The notes beneath the pieces are model-generated. The model was not told the DNA's origin, made no database searches, and saw only the letters and a program-made list of their open reading frames with translations. DNA of 64,000 nucleotides, taken from positions 1-64,000 of the forward strand of contig JAQYWR010000003.1 in NCBI GenBank assembly GCA_029379225.1, read 5' to 3'. The first letter of the stretch is position 1; each line of letters opens with the position of its first letter. The DNA comes from Nostoc sp. S4. GTDB taxonomy: Bacteria > Cyanobacteriota > Cyanobacteriia > Cyanobacteriales > Nostocaceae. A program made the translations under genes and the position numbers. Positions 55,414 to 64,000 of the stretch are shown piece by piece.

Positions 55414-55726
55414 GATTTCCCCGTGCAAATTATTAAGGTTCATGGACTAGTAGACATCGGGGTAATAAGCCACCTATTTGAAATGCCTGAAACCCTTGCC
55501 CCAAACTTAATTACTTAGTTCCCTTCTCACCTTCACAGGAGTACTGGAAATTACAGGCAGTTAGTACTAGTAGTCTGCCAAGTGTGATTATGACAGGTTA
55601 AACGAGTTAATAGTAAGTACTTTATTGCTTAAATCACGGCTAGAGCCACCGACTACTAGCTGATTGTAATGTACTGGATTATCAAATCTTAGAAAGCATA
55701 GCCAATTAAATAGCAGGAGACAAATT
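55414..55726. other. Intergenic region before the MbtH gene
   Basis: A 313-base gap with stops in all frames and no recognised RNA or repeat. It holds the MbtH ribosome-binding site AGGAGA at 55715-55720, 6 bases before the ATG. A separate MbtH promoter may lie here, but I could not identify a convincing pair of boxes. Confidence 0.5.
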
Positions 55727-55954
55727 ATGTACCAAGACGACAAAGAAGACATAACAATTTACAAAGTTGTAGTCAATCATGAAGAACAGTATTCCATTTG
55801 GCCAGCCGACCGAGAAAATGCACTTGGCTGGAAGGATGCTGGCAAAAGTGGTTTAAAACAAGAATGCCTAGATTATGTTAAAGAAGTTTGGACTGATATG
55901 AGACCGCTTAGTCTTCGCAAAAAAATGGAAGAAGCTGCTGGGGGTAAATTATAA
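55727..55954 (+). CDS. MbtH-like protein, NRPS adenylation-domain partner
   Basis: A 75-residue MbtH-family protein. These small proteins bind NRPS adenylation domains and help them fold and work. The signature is clear: [12 protein letters not shown] about ten residues later, [22 protein letters not shown] in pieces (CLDYV, WTDMRP, SLR), including the conserved Trp residues. It is on the opposite strand from the NRPS operon, about 5.8 kb from its first gene, and has a strong AGGAGA ribosome-binding site. No other MbtH gene is seen in the window, so it is the natural candidate to serve the A domains here; it could also serve other clusters in the genome. Confidence 0.96.
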   Translation: MYQDDKEDITIYKVVVNHEEQYSIWPADRENALGWKDAGKSGLKQECLDYVKEVWTDMRPLSLRKKMEEAAGGKL

Positions 55955-56100
55955 ACGCATTTGAGTTGCATATTTATATCAGGTTCGGTTGAAGACTTAT
56001 CATTAGCACTGACCCAGGGAGTTCTGAATAATAAATCATTAACCGAGCTTGATATTACTTGCGGCTATAACCTCTTGTTAGTGCGATCGCTCCGATTCGG

Positions 56101-56457
56101 TTATATTTCGAGAATTTCTTTGATAACACTCTTTAAATCTTTGTCTGCTGGACGTTTTATAAACTGTTCATGATTATAAATCTATACTAGTTTGATGACA
56201 CAGTTAACTGTATCAACCAAGTACATTAATCTAACTTGTCCTGAAGCTCCTTTTCCTATTTTTAACTCTAGTTTGTAAAATGTCCATCCTTCAGGTAACT
56301 GCATTTTTGCAGGCAAAGGTTCATGACGCGAATTTATGGGATACTGGTCATCAATCAAGTTTTCCAAAGCTTCAGTAAGAAGCTCAACAAAATCACTTCC
56401 AAGAGCTTTTGCAAGTTTTTTAAAAGAACGCTTAAAATTATCTGATTCCTCAATCAA
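56101..56457 (-). pseudogene. RelE/HigB-like toxin with an in-frame TAG
   Basis: Toxin-like reading frame starting at TTG 56457, which overlaps the stop of the antitoxin frame. The frame shows ESDNFKRSFKKLAKAL, LPEGWTFYKLELKIG and GQVRLMYLV, a RelE/ParE-superfamily pattern. A TAG at 56182-56184 ends it after KLV. Yet the same frame continues with a protein-like stretch (IYNHEQFIKRPADKDL then KEILEI) to a TAA at 56101. A Trp codon (TGG) changed to TAG would restore a continuous toxin of about 118 residues, so the end was probably lost by a point mutation. A start further upstream (56526) is possible but would overlap the antitoxin by 77 bases. The shortened 91-residue product might still fold. 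Confidence 0.65.
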
Positions 56458-57037
56458 GAAGGGAGTTGAGCCAGTCACCCACTTCTCCTTTATGAATCTG
56501 AATTGAGGATTTGGTATTAATAGCATCCTCTAGAGTTTTAGCCATTAACGATTCATATATGGGGTGTTCTCGCTCGATTAAATCAAGCTTTTGATAACCC
56601 AACGCTTTCATATCTTCCAGAAGAATTGGCTCAGTTGAACTGGCTTGAGGAGGCAAACCCTTACGTGCCTTTTTCCAGGGAAATTCTCCATGAGTCATAT
56701 CACTGAGTCAATATGCATGGTATCCGCCGAAGTATTCCCAAATTTCTGATAAAAGTTTTTTCTTTTCATTAGAAATCTCTAACAGGAAATCCTGGTTGGG
56801 GACAGGTAACTGGTTTGCTTCAAATTCACTATAAAACCTATAAGCAGGCGGACAAACTGGCCCATATCGCCATGCTTGAATCTCTTCATTAAAGAATGGC
56901 TCATCATACAGTGCCAAATGCAAGCTTTGTGAATAATACAAAAGCTTTTGTACCTTCATATTGGTCATTTCAGCTTCTATACCATCCTCATAAGCTCTGA
57001 CGATAAAGTAGCGAGCTGCATTCAGACAATCAATCAT
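56450..57037 (-). pseudogene. Panacea-domain (DUF4065, SocA-like) antitoxin with an in-frame TGA
   Basis: The first 109 codons give the front of a DUF4065/Panacea domain (CLNAARYFIVRAYE, MKVQKLLYYSQSLHLALYD, FNEEIQAWRYGPVCPPAYR, IWEYFGGYHAY), ending in a TGA at 56708-56710. In the same frame the sequence resumes at once with LSDMTHGEFPWKKARKG, the end of that domain, and continues to a stop at 56450. One base change from Gln or Trp to TGA explains this. Panacea proteins are antitoxins that pair with many unrelated toxins, and the RelE-like frame downstream fits as partner. The C-terminal extension (IQIHKGEVGDWLNSLL) may be the toxin-binding part. The gene is divergent from the SNF2 gene group. 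Confidence 0.82.
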
Positions 57038-57375
57038 ACTCGTGACTCTTTACATTTAAGTAGTTTAGTCTGGTGGTATGGGAATAGTACATTGCTTGAC
57101 TCAATTATAGTGTGATGTCTGAGGACAAACCGCTTTGCAGGAGGTTGAGTGAAGCGATGGCTTCACTCAAAAATTGATGACCATACCTGTGATCTGTAAA
57201 TTGAATAAAGTAATCTAAATATGCCTTTGCTTTGTTGCATTTAACAACCGCCTGCTTGATGTTTTATAGTAATTACTTCTTGTAGTTCCGTATTAGACAA
57301 ATGTACTATATAATACTTTTAGAGTAAATACCATTACACTACCTAAGTTAAAGCAAGTTAGCATTTCAGTTTAGT
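57038..57375. other. Divergent intergenic region between toxin-antitoxin and SNF2 groups
   Basis: A 338-base region that must hold promoters for both directions. On the minus strand a perfect TATAAT lies at 57104-57109, about 67 bases before the antitoxin ATG, without a good -35. On the plus strand a perfect TATAAT lies at 57309-57314, 62 bases before the ATG at 57376, also without a clear -35. The 26-base palindrome at 57145-57170 sits between them. Confidence 0.5.
57145..57170. promoter_or_regulatory. Perfect 26-base palindrome, candidate operator
   Basis: TTGAGTGAAGC (57145-57155) pairs without mismatch with GCTTCACTCAA (57160-57170) around GATG. Neither side is followed by a T run, so a factor-independent terminator is unlikely. 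It lies between the two divergent candidate -10 boxes and could be a binding site for a dimeric repressor, for example an antitoxin, or a short mobile-element remnant. Confidence 0.5.
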
Positions 57376-57915
57376 ATGGATGACTTTAAAATAGCTTTTC
57401 TCTTAAAATACTTGTTTGATAATGATGCAATTCAAGGAGCTGTATTAGTAACTGACAAAGATACTAGACCACTTGAATTTCGTGTTACTGAACCAATTCG
57501 TCCTACAAAATTTCAAAGGACACTTTATGGGGAGATTCTATATGATTATATCCTTGTAGAGCTAATAGCGGTTCCGTTAGTTGCATCTTTGAAGGAGAAA
57601 CCTAGTCTTGTCCTAATTCGAGATGAAATTTTTTTGAGCATCAGTAGTAAACAAGAAGTTCCTGTATTTCGACTGCTTAAGGATAGTGAGGGAATATTTG
57701 GTAAACAAATATGTACTGAACAGATTACATCACCTGGTTCAAAATTTAATACCTTACGGATAACGACTACTAAGAAATTCGAGCAACAACTAACTAGTAC
57801 AAAACTAAATTTAGAACAAGTATATGCATCAAGGGACTTGCTAGAACCATTTAATAGGCTTCATATTGCGTGTGAACAAATCAATACTCAAGATCCAAGA
57901 GAGCAGGTTAAGTAA
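57376..57915 (+). CDS. Hypothetical protein, first gene of the SNF2-phosphorylase group
   Basis: The protein has 179 residues and belongs to no family I recognise. It begins MDDFKIAFLLKYLFDNDAI, suggesting an N-terminal helix bundle, followed by a beta-rich middle (IQGAVLVTDKDTRPLEFRV, SLVLIRDEIFLSI) and a helical end. There is no signal peptide or membrane helix. No Shine-Dalgarno site stands out. Its stop codon is immediately followed by the ATG of the SNF2 gene (TAAATG), so the two are almost certainly translated together and their products probably interact. It could be a sensor or adaptor of the large protein (inference only). Confidence 0.82.
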   Translation: MDDFKIAFLLKYLFDNDAIQGAVLVTDKDTRPLEFRVTEPIRPTKFQRTLYGEILYDYILVELIAVPLVASLKEKPSLVLIRDEIFLSISSKQEVPVFRLLKDSEGIFGKQICTEQITSPGSKFNTLRITTTKKFEQQLTSTKLNLEQVYASRDLLEPFNRLHIACEQINTQDPREQVK

Positions 57916-60711
57916 ATGATATTGGAAAGTCTTGCTAAACAAACAATAAAATTATTTTCAAAATTTACTATACCTCCTCATAGACAAACTGATAAATGGC
58001 AGCCACAATCTCCAGGTATTGAAAACAAAACTTTTGAAATAACGCTCCAATCAGTATCAGATAATCTTTGTTTAGAAATCTCAAGAGTTGAAATATCATA
58101 TAACTTATTACTTACTTATGCAGAGATTTTCGAGCCTTATCCCAATTTATATTTAGATTTAGCTAAGATACTTAGTAATAATTACTTTGAACAACTAAAT
58201 ATTCCTAAAATATTAGGATATGAGGATACAATCCAACTATCACAGCCTTATTTTTCTGAAAACATATTTACATATATTGAAGCGCCAAATATACAAAGTA
58301 AAATATTTAACAGGCAAATCAAAGCAGGTCTAGGTAAACCTTTATCAATTCCAAAAATTCGTAAGGCATCCTCTCAAGTAAAAGGTTTAAATGAATGGGA
58401 TTTACTTTATCCATCACTATGCCCTCCTTTACTTTTTGATTTCGATGAAATAGATTTTTTTCGAGACTTACGTAACTATCAAGTAGAAGGTATTAATTTC
58501 TTAGTTCAAAATACCTCTGCTTTGCTTGCAGACGAAATGGGAACTGGAAAAACAGTTCAAACGGTTAATTCATTACGTATTCTCTTTCGACAAGGTAAAA
58601 TACATTGTGCTTTGATTATTTGTCCATTAGCAGTTATCGGTAGTGCTTATTTGAGCGAAGAAACTGGAAAATCAGAAGGATGGGACGGTCATTTTTATAA
58701 TTGGGCAAAAGAACTTTTAGTTACAGTTCTCAGAGATAATCGGGAACAGCGTAAAATTGATTGGCAAACACCTGCACATATTTATATTACGACTTACGAT
58801 ACTCTTCGCAATGATTTAAGAGATGAAATATTAAAAGAAATTGATTTTAAAAAAATTGATTGTGTAGTTATAGATGAAGCTCAAAAAATAAAAAATAGAA
58901 GCTCTAAGGTAGCACAATCTGTTAGAAAATTATTACCTAAATATCGTTGGGCTTTAACTGGTACACCTATTGAAAACAGCATTGATGACATAATATCAAT
59001 TTTTGAGTTTGTCAAACCGGGTCTTTTCAAATTAGCAACTGATTATTTACCACAGCAAGTAAAAAGTACTATCGCCCCATATATGCTTCGTCGTTTAAAG
59101 CGAGATGTCTTGAAGGATTTACCTGAAAAGATTTATCAAGAAAACTGGTTAGAACTTGATTCTCATCAGAAAGTCGAGTACGAAAATGCTTTAAATGCTG
59201 GTCGCAGTAAACTTGAAACGTCTATTCATACTGAAAGTGATTTTCAAGTTAGGAGCCATATTTTTGCTTTGATTACTAAACTTAAGCAAATCTGTAACTT
59301 TGCTAATGGTAAGCAAACTAGCCCAAAAACTGAGCTTTTAATTGACTATATCGAAACAATAGCTGCAAATAGTGAAAAAGTTTTGATTTTTTCCCAGTAT
59401 GTACCAGAAGGAATTGATAAACTGGAGAGACTTTTACAAAAGAAAGGAATTGGCTTTGTTTCATATAAAGGTGGAATGTCTGAACAGCAGAAAAGCCAAG
59501 CTGTAAGTGACTTTAGAAATAAACCAGATATTTGTGCATTTATTGGCACATTTAAGGCTGTTGGCTTTGGTTTAACTTTAACTGAAGCATCTTATGTAAT
59601 ACATTTCGACCATTGGTGGAATCCCGCAGTAATGCAGCAGGCAGAAGATAGAGCGCACAGAATTGGACAAGCAAATAAATTAACTGTTTATAGCTTTTGG
59701 ATACGAGACACCATAGAAGAAAGGATAAAGAAAAAGCTATATGATAAACGTTCCCTTATTGAAAAAGTAATAGACCCACTTGCACAAGAGGCTTTCGATA
59801 ATATTGTGACTACTGAAGAGTGGCTTGATATGTTTGGAGTCAAAGTAAAATCTAGACAATCACTCGTAAAAGATAATAATCTACTTGTTTCTCAGCAGCC
59901 AAATAATGAATATAAAGAGGCAAGTAATATATCTACAGAGCCTATGATAGATTTTGCAATCATTACGGCTATTGAGATTGAACGTAAGGCTGTATGTGAA
60001 GCCTTTAAAATAACAGCAGAACATCGAGTGCGTAAAGGGTCGCGCGTATACTGGCGTAACCGCATTGAACTTCAAACTGGTGATTTTTATGAAATAGTGG
60101 TCACACAGTTGCCTGATATGTCCAATGTTGAAGCAGCACTAATGGCATCGGACATCATTACTCAGTGGAAACCACAAGCTATGTTGATGGTGGGTATAGC
60201 AGGAGCAGCACGCCAGAATCAGCATTTAGGCGATCTTATTATCGCTAGAGACATTTACTACTATGACCGAGGAAAAGAAACACCACAAGGCAGACTACCA
60301 GAACCCATTATGTATAAAGCTGATGCTACATTATGGAGCCGAGTTACTTCCATTCCTGAATGGAATGAGCCAATATCGGTAGCTAGACCAGATAAAACTG
60401 AAGTTCGTCCCCAAATTTACTACGATGCTATCGCTTCTGGCGAAAGGGTAATTGCTGATCCAGTAGTGCGTGATGAAATAGCTAATAGGCATCGCAAAAT
60501 TATGGCATTTGAAATGGAAGGTTATGGTATTAGTGCAGCTGCTTGGCAGAGTTCTGATAAAGTTAAACACTTGGTTATCAGAGCAATTTGCGATTTTGCA
60601 GACTCTAGTAAAAATAGTGAATGGCATCCCTATGCTGCTTCGGTTGCGGCAGGCTATACTAAACATTTCCTTCTCGACAGACCTCTTGAACCAAGAAATC
60701 TAAACCGTTAG
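57916..60711 (+). CDS. SNF2-family helicase fused to a nucleoside phosphorylase/nucleosidase domain
   Basis: The protein has 931 residues. Residues 1-180 are of unknown fold. Residues about 185-640 are a complete SNF2/SWI2 ATPase: Walker A DEMGTGKT near 207, DEAQ box (VVIDEAQKIKN), ALTGTPIEN, then the C-lobe with GFGLTLTEASYVIHFDHWWN and QAEDRAHRIGQ. From about 675 comes a PNP/UDP-family nucleoside phosphorylase or nucleosidase domain: IITAIEIERKAV, MVGIAGAA, GDLIIARDIYYYD, substrate-binding FEMEGYG and RAICDFADSS with the catalytic Asp. SNF2 proteins translocate on double-stranded DNA; PNP-family domains act in some bacterial defence systems as ATP-degrading effectors (Detocs) or occur in STAND-type proteins. 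A DNA-sensing helicase that triggers nucleotide cleavage is therefore plausible but inferred. Start: ATG right after the previous stop. Confidence 0.93.
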   Translation: MILESLAKQTIKLFSKFTIPPHRQTDKWQPQSPGIENKTFEITLQSVSDNLCLEISRVEISYNLLLTYAEIFEPYPNLYLDLAKILSNNYFEQLNIPKILGYEDTIQLSQPYFSENIFTYIEAPNIQSKIFNRQIKAGLGKPLSIPKIRKASSQVKGLNEWDLLYPSLCPPLLFDFDEIDFFRDLRNYQVEGINFLVQNTSALLADEMGTGKTVQTVNSLRILFRQGKIHCALIICPLAVIGSAYLSEETGKSEGWDGHFYNWAKELLVTVLRDNREQRKIDWQTPAHIYITTYDTLRNDLRDEILKEIDFKKIDCVVIDEAQKIKNRSSKVAQSVRKLLPKYRWALTGTPIENSIDDIISIFEFVKPGLFKLATDYLPQQVKSTIAPYMLRRLKRDVLKDLPEKIYQENWLELDSHQKVEYENALNAGRSKLETSIHTESDFQVRSHIFALITKLKQICNFANGKQTSPKTELLIDYIETIAANSEKVLIFSQYVPEGIDKLERLLQKKGIGFVSYKGGMSEQQKSQAVSDFRNKPDICAFIGTFKAVGFGLTLTEASYVIHFDHWWNPAVMQQAEDRAHRIGQANKLTVYSFWIRDTIEERIKKKLYDKRSLIEKVIDPLAQEAFDNIVTTEEWLDMFGVKVKSRQSLVKDNNLLVSQQPNNEYKEASNISTEPMIDFAIITAIEIERKAVCEAFKITAEHRVRKGSRVYWRNRIELQTGDFYEIVVTQLPDMSNVEAALMASDIITQWKPQAMLMVGIAGAARQNQHLGDLIIARDIYYYDRGKETPQGRLPEPIMYKADATLWSRVTSIPEWNEPISVARPDKTEVRPQIYYDAIASGERVIADPVVRDEIANRHRKIMAFEMEGYGISAAAWQSSDKVKHLVIRAICDFADSSKNSEWHPYAASVAAGYTKHFLLDRPLEPRNLNR

Positions 60712-60767
60712 CTTTTTAATTTTCAATTTATTTGTAGATTATTCATTTTGCCTGCTAGGAAAATATT

Positions 60768-61322
60768 ATGAGTAACGATAAACCACGAATGTTAGAAGTT
60801 TATCTTCAGGAATATGAAAAACTCAAGGATGAGCAAACACAACGCATTGGCTTCCGTGACAACTTGCTTTATGTCACACTTGGGGTGTTTGGTGCAGTCA
60901 TCTCTTTCGCAGTTTCCAATAAAGCTAACTATTATGCACTTCTTATTATCCCTTGGGTTTGTCTAATTCTCGGTTGGAATTATCTAGTGAATGATGAAAA
61001 AATTACTGCTATTGGGAAGTATATTCGCCTGATTTTGGTTGAAAAAATCAAGGAAGAGACTGGTAATAATGACATTGATTCTATCTTTGGTTGGGAAATT
61101 TCCCATAGAAATGACCAGCAACGGAAACGACGCAAAATAGTGCAGCTAATTATTGACCAAATCACATTTGTTTTTTCGGGAATAGTGGGATTAATAGCGT
61201 TTTTCATTTTGATACCACAACCCCTTGGGATTACTCAAGTTCTTTGTTGGATAGAACTAGCACTATTAATAGTTTTGAGTGTAGAAATTGTAATTTATGC
61301 CGATTTAGCAAAAGGAAGATAA
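60768..61322 (+). CDS. Four-helix membrane protein, last gene of the SNF2-phosphorylase group
   Basis: The protein has 184 residues. After a short polar head (LQEYEKLKDEQTQRIGFRDN) there are two close membrane helices, about 28-46 (LLYVTLGVFGAVISFAV) and 51-70 (YYALLIIPWVCLILGW), a charged cytoplasmic loop (ISHRNDQQRKRRK), and two more helices about 128-148 (FVFSGIVGLIAFFILI) and 156-178. No named family is recognised, though the head-plus-helices wording resembles small membrane proteins seen beside bacterial conflict genes. It starts 56 bases after the SNF2 gene with an AGGAAA site, on the same strand. A membrane-acting effector or anchor is a guess from context. Confidence 0.82.
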   Translation: MSNDKPRMLEVYLQEYEKLKDEQTQRIGFRDNLLYVTLGVFGAVISFAVSNKANYYALLIIPWVCLILGWNYLVNDEKITAIGKYIRLILVEKIKEETGNNDIDSIFGWEISHRNDQQRKRRKIVQLIIDQITFVFSGIVGLIAFFILIPQPLGITQVLCWIELALLIVLSVEIVIYADLAKGR

Positions 61323-61379
61323 TTTTCCATTACTTAAAAATACTGTAGATACTGAGAATGTAGAAATATTATCGAGAAA

Positions 61380-61406
61380 GGAGAAAAGCCAGCTAAGAAT
61401 TTCTCC
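61380..61406. terminator. Possible terminator hairpin between convergent genes
   Basis: GGAGAAA (61380-61386) pairs with TTTCTCC (61400-61406) around a 13-base loop, between the end of the membrane protein gene and the end of alaS. No long T run follows on either strand, so the call is weak. Confidence 0.25.
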
Positions 61407-61428
61407 CTCCCTTTCAACAAGAAGATAG

Positions 61429-64000
61429 TTAACTCAAAGCAGACTTTAACTCACTCCCTGCCTGTGCCAAAGCCTCTGGTAATTTACTCGCATCTCTACC
61501 GCCGGCTTGGGCTAAGTTTGGTCTGCCACCGCCGCCGCCACCGCAGATTTTGGCAATATTACCCACAAATTTACCAGCTTGCAGTCCTTTTTTGTTAACT
61601 TGTGGACTAAAAGCCGCAACTATGCTAACTTTTCCGGCTTCCGGAACAGAACCCAGCACCACCGCACCGTTACCGATTTTTTGCAATAAGCGTTCGGCTG
61701 CGGTTTTCAATGATTCTGCGTCAACATCTTCTAATTGGGCGACGATTATTTGAGAATCGCCGACAATTTGGGCTGTTTGTAGCAAGCTGTCAGATTTAGC
61801 GATCGCTAATTGTACCTTCAAGCTTTCCAATTCTTTCTGGCTGGTTCTGAGTTCGGTTTGCAGACTGGTGATTCTATCTGGTAGTTCTTCGGGTTTAACT
61901 TTAAAGCGATCGCTCAAATCTTTAACTACTTTATCCCGCAGGTTGAGATAATCCAACACTGCTGGCCCCGAAACTGCTTCAATCCGCCGCACGCCAGAAG
62001 CAACTCCAGCTTCAGAAATAATCTTAAACACGCCAATTTCAGCAGTATTACTGACATGAGTGCCGCCACACAATTCCATTGATACGCTAGAAAAATCAAT
62101 TACTCGCACATCTTCTCCGTATTTTTCCCCAAACATGGCAACGGCACCCCTAGCTTTAGCTTCTGCTAAAGGTAATACCTCCACTTTTGCGCTATGCGCT
62201 TCAGCAATCCAAGTATTTACTTGTTCTTCAATTTGTTGCACTTCCTCTGTTGTCAATGCACGCGGACAGTTGAAGTCAAAGCGCAATCTATCAAAGGAAA
62301 CCAGGGAACCTGCTTGCGATATGCCCTCATCGACAATTTTCTTCAACGCTGCTTGCAGTAAGTGGGTTGCAGTATGGTTAGCTTGGGCGCGACGCCGACA
62401 TGCACGGTCGATTTGCGCTGTTACAGCATCTCCTACACGCAGTGTACCGCGTTCGATGCGTCCGAAGTGAACAAAGAAATCAGACTCTTTCTTCACATCT
62501 TCGACGCGAATCACAATCCCATCACCGGAGATATAACCGCGATCGCCGATTTGTCCCCCAGATTCAGCATAAAATGGCGTTTTGTCAAGGACAATTTGCA
62601 CTTGTGTTCCTGCTTCTGCTTCCTGTTGGGAAACACCTTCGACCAAAATCGCTTCGACTTTGGCTGTTGCCGTCGGTTGGGTATAACCTAAGAACTCAGT
62701 GGCCTGGATGTGTTCTGCTAATTTGTCGAGGGAACCTTGCACAGTTAAATCGATGCTTTCATGTGCTGCTTTAGCGCGTTCCACCTGCTTTTGCATTTCG
62801 GTATCAAAGCCTGCTTCATCCACTGTTAGATGATTTTCTTCCGCGATTTCTTGAGTAAGTTCTAGAGGAAAACCGTAAGTGTCGTATAAAGTGAAGGCAC
62901 TTTCACCGCTAATAGAGGTTTTGCCTTGCTGTTTTACCTCTTGGATAATTTCTTCTAAGAGTTTTTCGCCTCTATCCAGCGTTCTCAGGAAATTAGATTC
63001 TTCGCGTTGCAACTCAGCTTTAATTGCTGCTTCCCGTTGCCGCACGTTAGGGTAAGCTGATTCTGAAAGAGCGATCGCAGTTTCCGCAACTTGGGTAGTA
63101 AATTCATCACTAATCCCAATTAATCGTCCATGACGTACCACCCGCCGAATTAATCGCCGCAGCACATAACCCCGTCCGACGTTGGAGGCGCGAATTTCAT
63201 CAGCAATCATGTGGACGACAGCCCGAACGTGGTCGCCAATGACTTTTAGGGAAACTTTGGTTTTTTCATCGCTACTGTGGTAATCAATACCAGCAATTTG
63301 GGCTGCTGTTTGGATAATTGGAAAAATCAGGTCAGTTTCGTAGTTATTCGGCACTTTTTGGAGAATTTGCGCCATTCTTTCCAAACCCATGCCGGTGTCG
63401 ATGTTCTTGTTTTGCAGTGGTGTTAGATTGTCGTCAGTATCCCGGTTATATTGCATGAATACGAGGTTATAGAACTCGATAAACCGGGTGTCGTCTTCTA
63501 AATCTATATTTTTGTCGCCGCGTTCCGGGTGGAAGTCGTAATAAATCTCCGAACAAGGGCCGCAAGGGCCAGTGGGCCCGGACACCCAAAAATTATCGTC
63601 TGCACCCATGCGCTTAATTCTTGTTATCGGCACACCAATTCGATCGCGCCAAATGCCAAAGGCTTCGTCATCATCTTCAAAAACGCTGACAACAAGGTTT
63701 TGGGGAGAAAAGCCAAAGACTTTGGTGGAGATTTCCCAACCCCAAGCGATCGCTTGTTCTTTAAAATAATCACCAAAGCTGAAGTTACCCAGCATTTCAA
63801 AGAACGTGTGATGTCGTTTGGTGCGTCCGACGTTTTCGATATCGTTGGTGCGGATACACTTTTGGGAAGTCGTAGCCCGTTTAAATTCTGGTGTGCGCTG
63901 TCCCAGGAATATCGGCTTAAATGGTAGCATCCCCGCGATCGTCAGCAGCACGGTTGGATCTTCTGGCACGAGGGAGGCACTTGGCAGAATTTGGTGACCC
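61429..64000 (-). CDS. alaS: Alanyl-tRNA synthetase (N-terminus beyond window)
   Basis: Charges tRNA-Ala. The visible 857 residues begin inside the catalytic domain: [19 protein letters not shown] in pieces ([21 protein letters not shown]), motif-2 region [17 protein letters not shown], and GLERM. The editing domain shows the zinc-binding HTATHLL and [13 protein letters not shown], and the C-terminal Gly-rich segment of the C-Ala domain ends ARGGRD-like ([13 protein letters not shown]). The frame is open to the right edge, so only about 25 N-terminal residues should be missing from a usual length near 880. It is convergent with the membrane protein gene and is a normal housekeeping gene with no visible lesion; it marks this stretch as chromosomal. 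Confidence 0.98.
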   Translation of the reverse strand, partial: GHQILPSASLVPEDPTVLLTIAGMLPFKPIFLGQRTPEFKRATTSQKCIRTNDIENVGRTKRHHTFFEMLGNFSFGDYFKEQAIAWGWEISTKVFGFSPQNLVVSVFEDDDEAFGIWRDRIGVPITRIKRMGADDNFWVSGPTGPCGPCSEIYYDFHPERGDKNIDLEDDTRFIEFYNLVFMQYNRDTDDNLTPLQNKNIDTGMGLERMAQILQKVPNNYETDLIFPIIQTAAQIAGIDYHSSDEKTKVSLKVIGDHVRAVVHMIADEIRASNVGRGYVLRRLIRRVVRHGRLIGISDEFTTQVAETAIALSESAYPNVRQREAAIKAELQREESNFLRTLDRGEKLLEEIIQEVKQQGKTSISGESAFTLYDTYGFPLELTQEIAEENHLTVDEAGFDTEMQKQVERAKAAHESIDLTVQGSLDKLAEHIQATEFLGYTQPTATAKVEAILVEGVSQQEAEAGTQVQIVLDKTPFYAESGGQIGDRGYISGDGIVIRVEDVKKESDFFVHFGRIERGTLRVGDAVTAQIDRACRRRAQANHTATHLLQAALKKIVDEGISQAGSLVSFDRLRFDFNCPRALTTEEVQQIEEQVNTWIAEAHSAKVEVLPLAEAKARGAVAMFGEKYGEDVRVIDFSSVSMELCGGTHVSNTAEIGVFKIISEAGVASGVRRIEAVSGPAVLDYLNLRDKVVKDLSDRFKVKPEELPDRITSLQTELRTSQKELESLKVQLAIAKSDSLLQTAQIVGDSQIIVAQLEDVDAESLKTAAERLLQKIGNGAVVLGSVPEAGKVSIVAAFSPQVNKKGLQAGKFVGNIAKICGGGGGGRPNLAQAGGRDASKLPEALAQAGSELKSALS

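Noticed and set aside
55961-56173. Plus-strand ORF of 70 codons after MbtH
   Set aside because: No ribosome-binding site or family, and the opposite strand of its right half reads as the lost end of the toxin.
62060-62774. Several plus-strand ORFs of 109-136 codons inside alaS
   Set aside because: They are antisense to conserved alaS motifs in a more GC-rich stretch, where chance open frames are common.
61429-63969. alaS starting at the GTG at 63969
   Set aside because: The frame stays open upstream with the expected synthetase wording ([12 protein letters not shown]), so the true start lies beyond the window.
1-64000. CRISPR arrays, tRNA or rRNA genes, complete insertion sequences
   Set aside because: No regular direct repeats with spacers, no cloverleaf-like stretch and no transposase motifs were seen in the gaps.

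Overview
The window looks like a piece of a filamentous, probably heterocyst-forming (Nostocales) cyanobacterial chromosome. The base composition is AT-rich, the cyanobacterial octamer GCGATCGC recurs (for example 6-13 and in the homologous tract near 4680), the TonB receptor carries an AMIN domain, and the proteins read as cyanobacterial. All product calls come from motifs read by eye; no database search was possible.

Region 1 (1-49925, all on the minus strand, transcribed from high to low coordinates) is one large hybrid NRPS/PKS operon, cut by the left edge of the window. In order of transcription it reads: FAAL-ACP-C-A with a C-terminal guanidinoacetate-methyltransferase-like domain (49925-44106); a separate small protein with the missing end of that adenylation domain plus a PCP (43948-43307); an aspartyl/asparaginyl-hydroxylase-type oxygenase (43194-42352); PKS KS-AT-cMT-KR-ACP (42176-36351); a free-standing C domain (36272-34716); a TauD/SyrP/AsnO-type oxygenase (34695-33649); a two-module NRPS that starts with a degenerate C-like domain and reads as Asn then Thr (33630-27184); PKS KS-AT-cMT-KR-ACP (27151-21239); NRPS C-A-PCP with a beta-alanine-like code (21246-17860); PKS KS-AT-KR-ACP with a damaged KR (17851-13178); a luciferase-like monooxygenase (13043-11973); NRPS C-A-PCP for Ser (11914-8519); a PLP-dependent decarboxylase resembling aspartate 1-decarboxylase (about 8475-6817); PKS KS-AT-KR-ACP (6807-2158); and PKS KS-AT running off the window (2125-1). 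No thioesterase is visible, so the line continues beyond position 1. The inferred product is an N-acylated lipopeptide-polyketide: fatty acyl, a probably basic residue, methylated C2, (hydroxy)Asn, Thr, methylated C2, beta-Ala, C2, Ser, C2, C2 and more.

Region 2 (49926-55954) holds an 860-base gap with a dispersed palindromic repeat, a decayed AraC regulator with in-frame stops, an intact AMIN-domain TonB-dependent siderophore-type receptor, a decayed PepSY membrane protein, two small unrecognised proteins and an MbtH-like protein. MbtH and perhaps the receptor are natural companions of the assembly line.

Region 3 (56101-61322) looks like a defence island: a Panacea-type (DUF4065) antitoxin and RelE-like toxin, each with one in-frame stop, lie back to back with a three-gene plus-strand group (unknown 179 aa protein, SNF2 helicase fused to a nucleoside-phosphorylase domain, four-helix membrane protein). 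A perfect 26-base palindrome sits between the divergent groups. The SNF2-phosphorylase group is the best candidate here for a poorly described conflict system.

Region 4 (61429-64000, minus) is the housekeeping gene alaS, cut by the right edge.
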